A stretch of 64,000 bases of DNA. Source: Acidisoma cellulosilyticum. GTDB taxonomy: Bacteria > Pseudomonadota > Alphaproteobacteria > Acetobacterales > Acetobacteraceae. Where the stretch lies: the NCBI RefSeq assembly GCF_020621385.1, contig NZ_JAESVA010000007.1, forward strand, positions 1 to 64,000, in the 5' to 3' direction. The notes under the pieces were generated by a model. That model had not been told where the DNA came from, did no database searches, and saw only the letters and a list, made by a program, of their open reading frames with translations. Positions 36,045-43,852 of this stretch are shown here, one piece after another. Both the position numbers and the translations under genes were made by a program. Position 1 is the first letter of the stretch; the number at the start of each line of letters is the position of its first letter.

Positions 36045-36108
36045 TGTTGTTTTTCCTTGGCCAAGCGGCGGCAGATTATCCCTAATCTATCAGCGTGCGG
36101 GGAGCATG

Positions 36109-36128
36109 GGCTGCTTGGCTCAGCAGCC
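36109..36128 (-). terminator. Hairpin downstream of the cysteine hydrolase
   Basis: GGCTGCT (36109-36115) pairs with AGCAGCC (36122-36128) in the gap after the hydrolase stop. The stem is seven base pairs; no T-run. Confidence 0.3.
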
Positions 36129-36135
36129 TGCAGCC

Positions 36136-36777
36136 CTATCGGCCATAACCGCGGGAGGCATCAGTTGCGCTGTCCTCGCCAGTCAGCTCGGCCAGGAAGA
36201 CGTCATGCGTCATGGGACGTGAGAACATGGGGTAATTCTTGTCGATCGAAAAACGCTGTTCTTCGTCGCTGACCGTCGCTGTGCAGTCGGTCAGCGTGAC
36301 CACGTCGAAGCCTTTCTCATAGCCGGTCCGCATCGTCGATTCGACGCAGCAATTGGTGAGGAAGCCGCCAAGTGCCAAGGTTTTGATGCCGCGCGCACGC
36401 AGGATGAAATCGAGATTGGTGCTGGCAAAGACGTCAAGACCACGCTTGCCCTCGATCACGATATCCTGCGCCTCGGGTGTCAGAACGTCCAGGATCTCGG
36501 CCCCCCAACTGCCCTGGCGAAAAGCTTTGGTATCGACCACGCCTTTGAGAATGCCATAGGGGGTGGGACTAAGCTCGCGATAATCGTCGGTGAAAGAGAT
36601 CGGCGCGAAAATGATCAGTGCGCCGCTGTCGCGCGCCTGCTTGACCAGCGACACCGTATTGCCGAGCATGCCGGTACTCTGCATCACCGGCTTCACCGCC
36701 TCATGCAGGGCGCCGCCTTCGGTGGTAAAATCATTCTGATATTCGATAAGGACCAAGGCGGTCGTTTCGGGGGACAT
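36136..36777 (-). CDS. Isochorismatase-family cysteine hydrolase
   Basis: A 213-residue hydrolase. TALVLIEYQNDF carries the catalytic Asp, IEGKRGLDVFASTNLDFILR the Lys, and ALGGFLTNCCVESTMRTGYE the nucleophilic Cys in the NCCVEST motif; the FDVVTLTDCTATVSDEEQ strand follows. Family members hydrolyse amides (nicotinamide, N-carbamoyl compounds) or the isochorismate vinyl ether; the specific substrate is not evident. A tautomerase lies downstream in the same direction, so the two could function in catabolism of a small aromatic or heterocyclic compound, but the link is weak. Confidence 0.9.
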   Translation of the reverse strand: MSPETTALVLIEYQNDFTTEGGALHEAVKPVMQSTGMLGNTVSLVKQARDSGALIIFAPISFTDDYRELSPTPYGILKGVVDTKAFRQGSWGAEILDVLTPEAQDIVIEGKRGLDVFASTNLDFILRARGIKTLALGGFLTNCCVESTMRTGYEKGFDVVTLTDCTATVSDEEQRFSIDKNYPMFSRPMTHDVFLAELTGEDSATDASRGYGR

Positions 36778-37121
36778 CGGACGGCTCCTGTTTTTCTTTT
36801 TCCGGATGCATTCCGGGATTTCTGATTTCTTGGAAGCTCACCGCTAGCTTAGCGCATTCCGAAGAAATGAGAAATCCGGTCCGGGTCTTGCCAGGAAAAG
36901 GCCGTATGGATCGCCCGATATCCGGGTTACCTTGCCCAGTTGCGCGCCGTTGCCTCTGAAGGCGGCGCTGGCCGATTGGTGCGAGCCCTTCGCGGGCTAT
37001 CACCTTTACTACCCCAGCCGAAGGCAGCCTTCGCCCGCGTTTTCGCTGCTGGTGGAGCGGTTAAGGTTTCGCGGGTAGTGTTTTGGTGTCAGTGGGCGCC
37101 GTGTGGGTGGAAACGCGCCGC
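36778..37121. other. Intergenic region, 340 bases
   Basis: Between the cysteine hydrolase start and the DUF805 gene stop. A short CCGGATGCATTCCGG palindrome lies near 36802-36816. Short frames on either strand look spurious. Nothing else was recognised. Confidence 0.5.
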
Positions 37122-37601
37122 CTATAGAAGGGCCGCTTTCTTCATCTGGAATTCCGCCTCGGTCAACACGCCCTTGTCTCTAAGCACGGCCAGCTTCTCG
37201 ATCTGCTCCAGGTTGTCGAATCCGGTCGCACGCCCCATGGACGCGTTACCCACGAATTCGGAGGCAGGTTTCGGGCAGCGACCGAAGCGGTTTGCGGACG
37301 GGTCGCTGTCCTGTGCCCAGAAGATGATGTTTGCAATCGGCAGCAAGGTCCACCAGCCGGACCGGTTCGTATCATGAAGCCGTCTGACGCAGACTGCGAA
37401 ATAAGGAAAAATCAGCGCAAGGCTGAGGATGCCACTGGGCAAGCGATTGCCGATGCCGACACTGATGGCGCTGACGAAAGTACTCACGATCGTATGAAAA
37501 AGCATGAAATACCAGAACTCCCGGCGGCGCGACCTGCCCTGGAATTCCGCATATCGCTTTATGGCGAGGAGAAACCAATCAAAGCCGTTGTTAGGCTGCA
37601 T
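37122..37601 (-). CDS. DUF805 membrane protein with C-terminal SHOCT domain
   Basis: A 159-residue protein. Residues 1-95 form DUF805: YAEFQGRSRRREFWYFMLFH, two or three membrane helices, and VRRLHDTNRSGWWTLLPIAN, the family signature. A spacer leads to a C-terminal SHOCT motif (NLEQIEKLAVLRDKGVLTEA, then EFQMKKAALL), a short helix-turn often found at the ends of bacterial membrane proteins. The function of both domains is unknown. A second SHOCT protein lies 86 bases upstream in the same direction. Confidence 0.87.
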   Translation of the reverse strand: MQPNNGFDWFLLAIKRYAEFQGRSRRREFWYFMLFHTIVSTFVSAISVGIGNRLPSGILSLALIFPYFAVCVRRLHDTNRSGWWTLLPIANIIFWAQDSDPSANRFGRCPKPASEFVGNASMGRATGFDNLEQIEKLAVLRDKGVLTEAEFQMKKAALL

Positions 37602-37687
37602 ATTGACTTAAGCCCTTGCTTGCGTTGATTAAGCATTTTTGCCTAATACTGGGTCAGGACACGGGTCTTTTTGCTTTTGCCGGCAGA

Positions 37688-38089
37688 TTACAAGCTGCCC
37701 ATATAGACCAGTCCGGACAAACCAGTCAGAACCAGAGCAATGATTGGCAAAATGACATTGGCGCCAGCCCGGCTTAAAAGCCAAATAGAGTGAGGAATCA
37801 GCCAAAGGCAGAATAAAATGATCATGCCTAGCGCTGTTTGAAGGTCATCCTGCGACACATGATCAGGAGACAGCAGGCCGACACTAATCAAAAAGAGAAT
37901 CACCGCACCGATCAGCAAGGATACACCCTGCCCCAGCCTGGGGTTAGGAGTCTGGGCTGATAAGCCGCGCGAAGATGTCTCTTGACTCAGAATTTCAATC
38001 TTCTTCCGTTCATATTCGTATTCCGTCAAAACACCCCTGGATTTCAGGTTATGGAGGCGTTGAAGAGCATCAAGATCCGATTGGTGCAT
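37688..38089 (-). CDS. SHOCT-domain protein with membrane helices
   Basis: A 133-residue protein with the SHOCT motif at the N-terminus (DALQRLHNLKSRGVLTEYEY, then ERKKIEIL) and two or three hydrophobic segments afterward (VSLLIGAVILFLISVGLLSP, ALGMIILFCLWLIPHSIWLL, VILPIIALVLTGLSGLVYMG). Codon use is less G+C-rich than the neighbours. It has the same parts as the DUF805 protein in reverse order, so the two may be related in function. No enzymatic role can be inferred. Confidence 0.8.
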   Translation of the reverse strand: MHQSDLDALQRLHNLKSRGVLTEYEYERKKIEILSQETSSRGLSAQTPNPRLGQGVSLLIGAVILFLISVGLLSPDHVSQDDLQTALGMIILFCLWLIPHSIWLLSRAGANVILPIIALVLTGLSGLVYMGSL

Positions 38090-38181
38090 CGCTCCACTCC
38101 GTATGACCGGTCAGCGGACTATGGAACGCCAATTCATAACGTTTAAATAACGTATAGATTGATTTTTTGTAAGAATCGCCT

Positions 38182-38716
38182 CTATCCGAACAAGCCGGCT
38201 GCTTCGACGACCTTCACCATATGCTCGATGAAAGTCCTGACCCGGCGGGGGACCTGGGCGCCGCCGAGATGGATTGCATGGACGGCCTCGCGGTCGCCCG
38301 CATTGAAGGTTTCCAACACCGGTACCAGAGTGCCGCGCGCGATATCATCCGTCACATGCCAGCGGCCGAGCCGGGCCAGGCCAACACCGGCCAGCGCCAT
38401 CTGTCGCAGCGTCTCCCCGTTATTCACCTGAACCGGCCCGCTGATCGGCACTTCAACCAAGGTACCTTCCTGGCGGAAAGGCCAGCCGATGCGCGAGCGG
38501 CGGAAGTTGAAGGTGATGCAATCATGATCACGCAACGCGGCCGGCACCTCGGGCATGCCGCGACGCGCCAGATAGGCGGGTGACGCCACAATGACCCGCG
38601 CGCTCTCACCCAGTTTGCGCGCGGTCAGTGCGCTATCCGGCAGATCGCCCATACGGAAGGCGATATCGGCCTTCTGCGCCAGCAGATTGACGATATCTTC
38701 CGTGAAACTGAGATCG
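38182..38716 (-). pseudogene. LysR regulator, substrate-binding half only
   Basis: Codes for the effector-binding domain of a LysR-type regulator: DLSFTEDIVNLLAQKADIAF, RKLGESARVIVASPAYLARR, VQVNNGETLRQMALAGVGLA and a normal C-terminus ending VVEAAGLFG. The N-terminal winged helix and linker, about 90 residues, are missing. The frame runs on to 38787, but beyond 38716 it reads the antisense of an SDR gene. Sequence switches between the two genes near 38716, so a deletion or join removed the 5' half of both. No DNA-binding function can remain unless the missing part is supplied in trans. Confidence 0.8.
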
Positions 38717-39130
38717 ATGCTGGAGCGGAATGATGGTCGCGTCATCTTCATCTCCAGCGAGACCGGTCTCGCCGTCGATCCAAGCATGATCCATTACGGC
38801 ATGACGAAGACAGCGCAATTGTCGATCGCGCGCGGCCTGGCCGGGCTGACGCGCGGTACCGCCGTCACCGTCAATTCCGTCATGCCGGGGCCGACGCGGT
38901 CTGACGGGATCGTCGATTTTCTGAAGAGCGTTTCCACTAATCCGGATGCGACACCAGCGGAAGCCGAGGCCGAATTCTTTGCCGGTGCGCGGTCAGGCTC
39001 GCTATTGCAGCGGATGATCGAGCCGGAGGAGATCGCCTCCATGGTCACCTATCTCACGAGCCCCTTGTCAGCCGCCACCAACGGTGCCGCTATCCGCGTC
39101 GAAGGTGGATTGATCAATTCCTTGTCTTAA
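38717..39130 (+). pseudogene. Short-chain dehydrogenase/reductase, C-terminal half only
   Basis: Codes for the last 137 residues of an SDR: GRVIFISSETGL, the active-site MIHYGMTKTAQLSIARGLAG (Tyr-x-x-x-Lys), VTVNSVMPGPTRSDGI and a C-terminal RVEGGLINSLS. The Rossmann N-terminus with the TGxxxGIG nucleotide site, about 120 residues, is absent. The sequence begins at MLERNDG, exactly where the antisense of the LysR remnant ends. An ATG is present at 38717, so translation of a truncated protein cannot be ruled out, but it would not bind NAD(P)H. Confidence 0.8.
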
Positions 39131-39136
39131 TGCGGA

Positions 39137-39164
39137 GACGGGCGGGCCGCAAAGCCCGCCCGTC
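39137..39164. terminator. Hairpin between convergent genes
   Basis: GACGGGCGGGC-CGCAAA-GCCCGCCCGTC, a perfect 11-base-pair stem between the SDR remnant stop and the amidohydrolase stop. There is no T-run. Confidence 0.6.
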
Positions 39165-39169
39165 AAGAA

Positions 39170-40402
39170 TCAGGTGCGATTGGCGCGGCGCAGAACGGCA
39201 TGCATCAACACCTCCGCCCCCGCCGCGCAATGGTCGGGTGACGTGTATTCGTAGTCGCTATGCGAAATGCCGTCCCGGCTCGGCACGAAGATCAGCGCCG
39301 TCGGGCAGATCGGGCCCATGCTGAGCGCGTCATGCCCGGTATTGGCGGAAAGCCGCATGACGGAATGGCCGAGATCCTTCGACACATCCTCGATCAGCGT
39401 CACCATCTCCTCGGGGAAGATCACCGGTTCGCGGGTTGCATCGGCGCGGATAGTGAAGGTCAGACCCATCTCCGTGCCGATGCTGTCCAGCGCCGCCAGA
39501 ATCTGCCCGCGCAGGGCCAGCATTTTTTCTTTCTGGGGTTCGACCATCATGACGGAGAAGGTCGTGCGGTGCGGGACATTGACGCGGTTGTTCGGCCAAA
39601 CGTCGAGCTGAGAGACGGCCGCACGGCTTTCCAGCGTGGTCGCGATCCGCTCGATCTCCACCAGCGCCTTGGCCGACCCCAGCAGGGCATTGCGCTGGGT
39701 CGCGAAATGCGTCGCCTGGGTATGGCCGTTGGCGCCCAGGCATTCGACGGTGATGTAGACGAGGTAATTGCTGTGGGAGACGGCGGCGATGGTCGTGCCG
39801 GTGCGTTCCAGTTCCGGCCCCTGTTCGACATGCAGTTCGACATAGCTGTCGATCTCCCGGCCGCCGACGGGCTCCTCACCCAGATAGCGGATGCGCTTCA
39901 GCGCCGCGCCGAAGCTATCGCCCGCGCGATCCTGCGCGGCGTGGGCGGCCTCCAGCGTCACGGCGCCGGCGAAGACGCCGGACCCCATCAGGCCGGGGGC
40001 GAAGCGCGCGCCCTCCTCATTCGTCCAGTTCACGATCTCGATGGCACGGCGGGTCCGGGTGCCGGTGCGGCCGATGGCGCGGGCGGCTTCCAGCGCGGCC
40101 AGCACGCCGAGCGGGCCGTCGAACTTGCCGCCAGGGGATTGGGTGTCGAGATGGCTGCCCATCAGCACCGGCGGCAGGCTGGGGTCAGCCCCTTCCAGCC
40201 GCGCGAACATATTGCCCATGGCATCGACGCGGACCGTGAAACCGGCATCCTCGCACCACAGCCGGAACAGGTTGCGGGCAGCGGCGTCAGCCTCCGTCAA
40301 GCTCAGCCGGTCGCAGCCGCCCTGGGCCGTCGCACCCAGGCAAGCCAAGGCCATGAGGTCCTGCCACAGCTGGTCCGGGTTGATTTTCGGTGCGTTGCTC
40401 AT
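39170..40402 (-). CDS. M20-family amidohydrolase (N-carbamoyl amino acid or allantoate amidohydrolase type)
   Basis: A 410-residue zinc-dependent amidase of the HyuC/AllC group. Metal ligands lie in LMGSHLDTQSPGGKFDGPLG (His/Asp), VNWTNEEGARFAPGLMGSGV (Glu-Glu) and the C-terminal SGHD-like NTGHDALSMG segment; the dimer/lid domain is in the middle (YITVECLGANGHTQATHF). ATG at 40402; the frame is open to 40570. The family hydrolyses N-carbamoyl-L-amino acids, beta-ureidopropionate or allantoate; no purine or pyrimidine catabolic gene is adjacent, so the substrate is open. Confidence 0.92.
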   Translation of the reverse strand: MSNAPKINPDQLWQDLMALACLGATAQGGCDRLSLTEADAAARNLFRLWCEDAGFTVRVDAMGNMFARLEGADPSLPPVLMGSHLDTQSPGGKFDGPLGVLAALEAARAIGRTGTRTRRAIEIVNWTNEEGARFAPGLMGSGVFAGAVTLEAAHAAQDRAGDSFGAALKRIRYLGEEPVGGREIDSYVELHVEQGPELERTGTTIAAVSHSNYLVYITVECLGANGHTQATHFATQRNALLGSAKALVEIERIATTLESRAAVSQLDVWPNNRVNVPHRTTFSVMMVEPQKEKMLALRGQILAALDSIGTEMGLTFTIRADATREPVIFPEEMVTLIEDVSKDLGHSVMRLSANTGHDALSMGPICPTALIFVPSRDGISHSDYEYTSPDHCAAGAEVLMHAVLRRANRT

Positions 40403-40483
40403 CCTGCTGTCCCTATCCGTATGGCCCAGGACTAGCATGCTGCACCTGCGAAGCAAGCCGGCCTTGGGCGGATAGTTTTGACC

Positions 40484-40513
40484 TTTTGTGACAAAAGTAG
40501 TAACATTTATACA
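40484..40513 (+). promoter_or_regulatory. Promoter with operator for the toxin-antitoxin pair
   Basis: TTGTGA (40486-40491) and TATACA (40508-40513), spaced by 16 bases, form a sigma-70-like promoter about 22 bases before the antitoxin ATG. The -35 box lies inside the palindrome TTTTGT-G-ACAAAA (40484-40496), a plausible autoregulation site for the antitoxin or the complex. Confidence 0.55.
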
Positions 40514-40535
40514 TACAACGAATGGGTGGCGGACC

Positions 40536-40790
40536 ATGAGCATCACCACGCTATCGAGCCGGGAATTCAATCAGGATACGAGCCGCGCCAAGAAAGCGGC
40601 GGCCGAAGGTCCCGTTTTCATTACGGATCGCGGGCGGCCGGCCCATGTGCTTCTCAGTATCGAGGCTTACCAGCGACTGACCAGCCGACGGACCAACCTG
40701 GCAGATGCACTGGCTATGCCCGACCTTGCCGATATCGAGGAGGATTTTCCGCCGTCGCGTTCTTTGTCGCGGGCGGCTGACTTTTCGTGA
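40536..40790 (+). CDS. Antitoxin, Phd/YefM family
   Basis: An 84-residue antitoxin whose N-terminal half is a Phd/YefM DNA-binding domain (LSSREFNQDTSRAKKAAAEG, then PVFITDRGRPAHVLLSIEAY) and whose C-terminus (DLADIEEDFPPSRSLS) should wrap around the toxin. ATG at 40536; longer frames on this strand start in the promoter. Its stop overlaps the toxin GTG by four bases (GTGA). A palindrome overlapping the -35 box suggests autoregulation. Confidence 0.9.
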   Translation: MSITTLSSREFNQDTSRAKKAAAEGPVFITDRGRPAHVLLSIEAYQRLTSRRTNLADALAMPDLADIEEDFPPSRSLSRAADFS

Positions 40791-41209
40791 CGTTTCTTCT
40801 CGATACCAATGTGATCTCCGAACTCCGCAAGGTCGGAGATGGCAGGGCCGACGCCCGTGTTGTGGCCTGGATTGAGGCGGTCGACGCGGGCGCCTGCTAT
40901 CTGTCGGTCATCACGGTGATGGAGTTGGAGTTGGGTATTGCGCGGGTGCAACGGCGCGATCAGACCCAGGCGGCCAGGCTGCGCCGCTGGGTGGATGAGC
41001 TTGTCTTGCCCGAATTCGCAGGGCGCATTCTGTCGATCGATATGGCGGTCGCGGTGCGCTGTGCGCATCTTCATGTGCCGGACCCGCGCCCCGAACGGGA
41101 TGGCTATATCGCGGCAACGGCGCTTGTGCATGGCATGACCGTCATTACGCGCAATACGGCCGATTATGTGCCGACCGGTGTGACGCTTCTCAATCCCTGG
41201 ACGCATTAG
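40787..41209 (+). CDS. vapC: PIN-domain toxin, VapC/FitB type
   Basis: A 140-residue PIN-domain ribonuclease. FLLDTNVISELRK has the first catalytic Asp and conserved Asn/Ser, YLSVITVMELELGIARVQRR the Glu, and PDPRPERDGYIAATALVHGM the second Asp, followed by VITRNTADYV. These are the residues that bind Mg2+ in VapC nucleases, which cut tRNA or rRNA. The ELELGI... and DGYIAATA patterns fit FitB-like VapC. The GTG start overlaps the antitoxin stop. The pair is complete and could stabilise the surrounding region. Confidence 0.92.
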   Translation: MTFLLDTNVISELRKVGDGRADARVVAWIEAVDAGACYLSVITVMELELGIARVQRRDQTQAARLRRWVDELVLPEFAGRILSIDMAVAVRCAHLHVPDPRPERDGYIAATALVHGMTVITRNTADYVPTGVTLLNPWTH

Positions 41210-41297
41210 ACGAAAGCGGGGACGGCGGTTCCGCTCTTGCCCGGCATGCGCTAGACCCCCGGCGACTGCCGAAAGCCGCCCGAGGACCTGACCGCCC

Positions 41298-42920
41298 ATG
41301 ATCCGCCTGGACAATATCAGCAAGCAGAACGGCCAGCGCCTGGTCTTCATTGAGGCCTCTGCCGCCCTGCAGAAGGGCGAGAAGATCGGCCTGGTCGGCC
41401 CCAATGGCGCCGGCAAGACGACGCTGTTCCGCATCATCACGCGTGAGGAGGAGCCGGACGAGGGTCAGGTTCTGGTCGAGCGGGGTGTCACCATCGGCTT
41501 CTTCAGCCAGGATGTGGGTGAGATGGCGGGGCGTAGCGCGGTCTCGGAAGTCATGGACGGGGCCGGCGACGTCAGCACCGTCGCGGCAGAGCTATCCGAA
41601 CTCGAAACCGCGATGGCGGACCCCGACAAAATGGACCAGCTCGACGAGATTCTGGAGCGGTTCGGCGAGGTGCAGGCCCGGTTCGAGGAATTGGGCGGCT
41701 ATGCGTTGGATGCCCGCGCCCGCGAAGTGCTGCACGGATTGGGTTTCAGCCAAGAGATGATGGACGGCGACGTCAGCCGCCTCTCGGGCGGCTGGAAGAT
41801 GCGCGTAGCCTTGGGCCGCATTCTGCTGATGCGCCCCGATGTCATGCTGCTGGATGAGCCGTCGAACCATCTGGACCTGGAAAGCCTGATCTGGCTGGAA
41901 CAGTTCCTGGCCAGTTATGACGGCGCGCTGCTGATGACCTCGCATGACCGCGCCTTCATGAATCGTGTCATCAACCGGGTGATCGAGATCGACGGCGGCA
42001 ATCTGACGGTCTTTTCCGGCGACTACGAATTCTACGAGCAGCAGCGGGCGCTGAACGAAAAGCACCAGCAGGCGCAGTTCGAGCGGCAGCAGGCGATGCT
42101 GGCCAAGGAAATCAACTTCATCGAGCGCTTCAAGGCCCGCGCGTCCCACGCCGCCCAGGTGCAGAGCCGGGTGAAGAAGCTCGATAAGATCGAGCGGGTC
42201 GAGCCGCCGAAGCGCCGCCAGACCATGGTGTTTGAGTTTGCAACCCCGCCGCGCTCGGGCGAGGACGTCGCCAACCTCAAAGGCGTGCACAAGCGCTACG
42301 GCAATCGCGTGATCTATGAGGGGCTGGACCTGATGGTCCGCCGGCGCGAGCGCTGCTGCGTATTGGGCGTAAACGGCGCCGGCAAATCGACGCTGCTGAA
42401 GCTCGTCACGGGCTCCACCACGCCGGATGAGGGCACCGTGACCCTCGGGGCGAGCGTGAAGATGGGCTATTTCGCGCAGCATGCGATGGATCTGCTGGAC
42501 GGGGAGCGGACGGTGTTCGAGACGCTGGTCGATACCTTTCCGCAGGCGGGGCAAGGCGCGCTGCGGTCGCTCGCCGGTGGTTTCGGCTTTTCCGGCGATG
42601 AGGTCGAGAAGCGATGCCGCGTGCTGTCAGGCGGCGAGAAGGCCAGGCTGGTGATGGCGCTGATGCTGTATGATCCGCCGAATTTCCTGGTCCTGGATGA
42701 GCCGACGAACCATCTGGATATCGGGACCAAGGAAATGCTGATTTCCGTGCTCGCGCAATATGAAGGCACGATGCTGTTCGTGTCCCATGACCGGCATTTC
42801 CTGGCGGCCTTGTCCAACCGCGTTCTGGAACTGACGCCGGAGGGCGTTCATTACTACGGCGGCGGTTATACGGAATATGTGGCACGGACCGGACAAGAAG
42901 CGCCGGGGCTGCACGTATGA
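41298..42920 (+). CDS. ABC-F family ribosome-associated ATPase
   Basis: A 540-residue soluble protein with two ABC ATPase domains and no membrane helices. Domain 1: GLVGPNGAGKTTLFRI (Walker A), LSGGWKMRVALGRIL (signature), VMLLDEPSNHLDLESLIWLE (Walker B). Domain 2: VLGVNGAGKSTLLKLV, LSGGEKARLVMALML, FLVLDEPTNHLDIGTKEML. The linker (residues 240-300) is charged and helical, as in EttA/YbiT-type proteins that act in the ribosomal E site. The closest resemblance seems to be the YbiT/Uup side, but the exact subgroup is not certain. Confidence 0.93.
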   Translation: MIRLDNISKQNGQRLVFIEASAALQKGEKIGLVGPNGAGKTTLFRIITREEEPDEGQVLVERGVTIGFFSQDVGEMAGRSAVSEVMDGAGDVSTVAAELSELETAMADPDKMDQLDEILERFGEVQARFEELGGYALDARAREVLHGLGFSQEMMDGDVSRLSGGWKMRVALGRILLMRPDVMLLDEPSNHLDLESLIWLEQFLASYDGALLMTSHDRAFMNRVINRVIEIDGGNLTVFSGDYEFYEQQRALNEKHQQAQFERQQAMLAKEINFIERFKARASHAAQVQSRVKKLDKIERVEPPKRRQTMVFEFATPPRSGEDVANLKGVHKRYGNRVIYEGLDLMVRRRERCCVLGVNGAGKSTLLKLVTGSTTPDEGTVTLGASVKMGYFAQHAMDLLDGERTVFETLVDTFPQAGQGALRSLAGGFGFSGDEVEKRCRVLSGGEKARLVMALMLYDPPNFLVLDEPTNHLDIGTKEMLISVLAQYEGTMLFVSHDRHFLAALSNRVLELTPEGVHYYGGGYTEYVARTGQEAPGLHV

Positions 42921-42999
42921 AAGCCGTTTGACAGTCACCTTTGTTTCGTCAAGCCCGAGGGTAGCGATTATGGGGCGGCTGCTTAACGTGTTTCGCTGA

Positions 43000-43443
43000 T
43001 CAGCGCTTCGCGTTCAGCTTCTTCAGATCGTCCCGGTCGAGCGCGCCTTCCAGGATTTTATGCCACTCGGCCTCCGCCTCTTCCGGCGTAATCTTGTCGT
43101 CATCCTTCCGGAGGGTGAAAATCAGCGTGTAGGGGGTGGTGATCTGACGGCGGCACGAGGTCCAGCCGATGATCGTGAATGTCTCAAGGTGAGGCTGGAT
43201 CTCGGCAGGTTTCGTCTCGATCGTAAGACCGGAGGATTCCTCCGTTCCCGCGCGCAGAGCGTCGATCGCCTTGTCGATTCGTTTCCCGCGGCCCTGCAGA
43301 GTGACCTTGACGATGTTGTTCGCATCGTTCTCGGCCGATCCGGAGAGATTGTAGGCGATGGCCTGTTTCATGACAGCGGCGCGGAAGCCGACCCCCTCGT
43401 CGTCTCCGGTGACGATCGCCTGGATGGCTTCTTTCTTGCTCAT
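43000..43443 (-). CDS. Acylphosphatase-like domain protein
   Basis: A 147-residue protein. Residues 9-70 resemble acylphosphatase: IVTGDDEGVGFRAAVMKQAI has the GVGFR catalytic Arg loop, and NLSGSAENDANNIVKVTLQG keeps an Asn where acylphosphatase has its second catalytic residue. RIDKAIDALRAGTEES follows. The remaining 70 residues (a mixed, charged extension ending EWHKILEGALDRDDLKKLN) are not part of the 90-residue enzyme. Activity on acyl phosphates is possible but unproven. It has no obvious partner. Confidence 0.65.
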   Translation of the reverse strand: MSKKEAIQAIVTGDDEGVGFRAAVMKQAIAYNLSGSAENDANNIVKVTLQGRGKRIDKAIDALRAGTEESSGLTIETKPAEIQPHLETFTIIGWTSCRRQITTPYTLIFTLRKDDDKITPEEAEAEWHKILEGALDRDDLKKLNAKR

Positions 43444-43541
43444 AACCCTGCCTTTTACCTTGCTTTATTCTGATTACCGGAGCGGGGCTCATCCTATCAG
43501 GAATTTGTTCTGAAATCGAATTTTTATCTGAAGGCAGCCGC

Positions 43542-43648
43542 GAGGGCGTTTCTTGCTCGCTTACGCTCACAGATGCCGCTCTAGATTATTGTTTTTGCGA
43601 GCATCTTCATACAGTCAGATCATCCCATCTGACTGTGATCTGCTCTAG
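43542..43648 (+). repeat. Dispersed repeat R1, copy B
   Basis: The left end is degenerate (GAGGGCG instead of CTAGAGCG), the right end is GCTCTAG. The hairpin reads ACAGTCAGAT-CATCCC-ATCTGACTGT instead of CCGGTCAGATG..CATCTGACCGG: both arms changed together, keeping the stem. Confidence 0.9.
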
Positions 43649-43844
43649 AGTCTGTCAGGTTTTAATAGATAATTTGTCATCCGCGCACTTGTTGCGCGGA
43701 CTGCGCGCCCCGGACCTACCCGCCGCGGCGCCCAGCCGGCCGATTGCTTGCTCCGCCGGGTAGATGCGCGGGTCGGGGTGCGGCCGGCTAGGCCCGCGCA
43801 CGACAGATTTTTTGGCGTTTCCAACTAAACCTGACGGACTCTAG
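43645..43844 (+). repeat. Dispersed repeat R2, copy 2 (MITE-like)
   Basis: Exactly 200 bases with terminal inverted repeats of 18 bases: CTAGAGTCTGTCAGGTTT on the left and the complement of CTAGAGTCCGTCAGGTTT on the right. It contains a CCGCGCA-CTTG-TTGCGCGG hairpin. It shares CTAG with the end of R1 copy B. No open reading frame is inside. Confidence 0.9.
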
Positions 43845-43852
43845 ACTTCCGA

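Larger units (their letters stand above)
43444..43852. other. Intergenic region holding abutting R1 and R2 repeats
   Basis: Four hundred bases with no gene. It contains R1 copy B (43542-43648) and R2 copy 2 (43645-43844), which share a CTAG at the junction. Confidence 0.85.

Noticed and set aside
38591-38716. Possible longer start of the SDR frame
   Set aside because: This part is the antisense of the LysR remnant and does not look like an SDR; the frame continuity is accidental.
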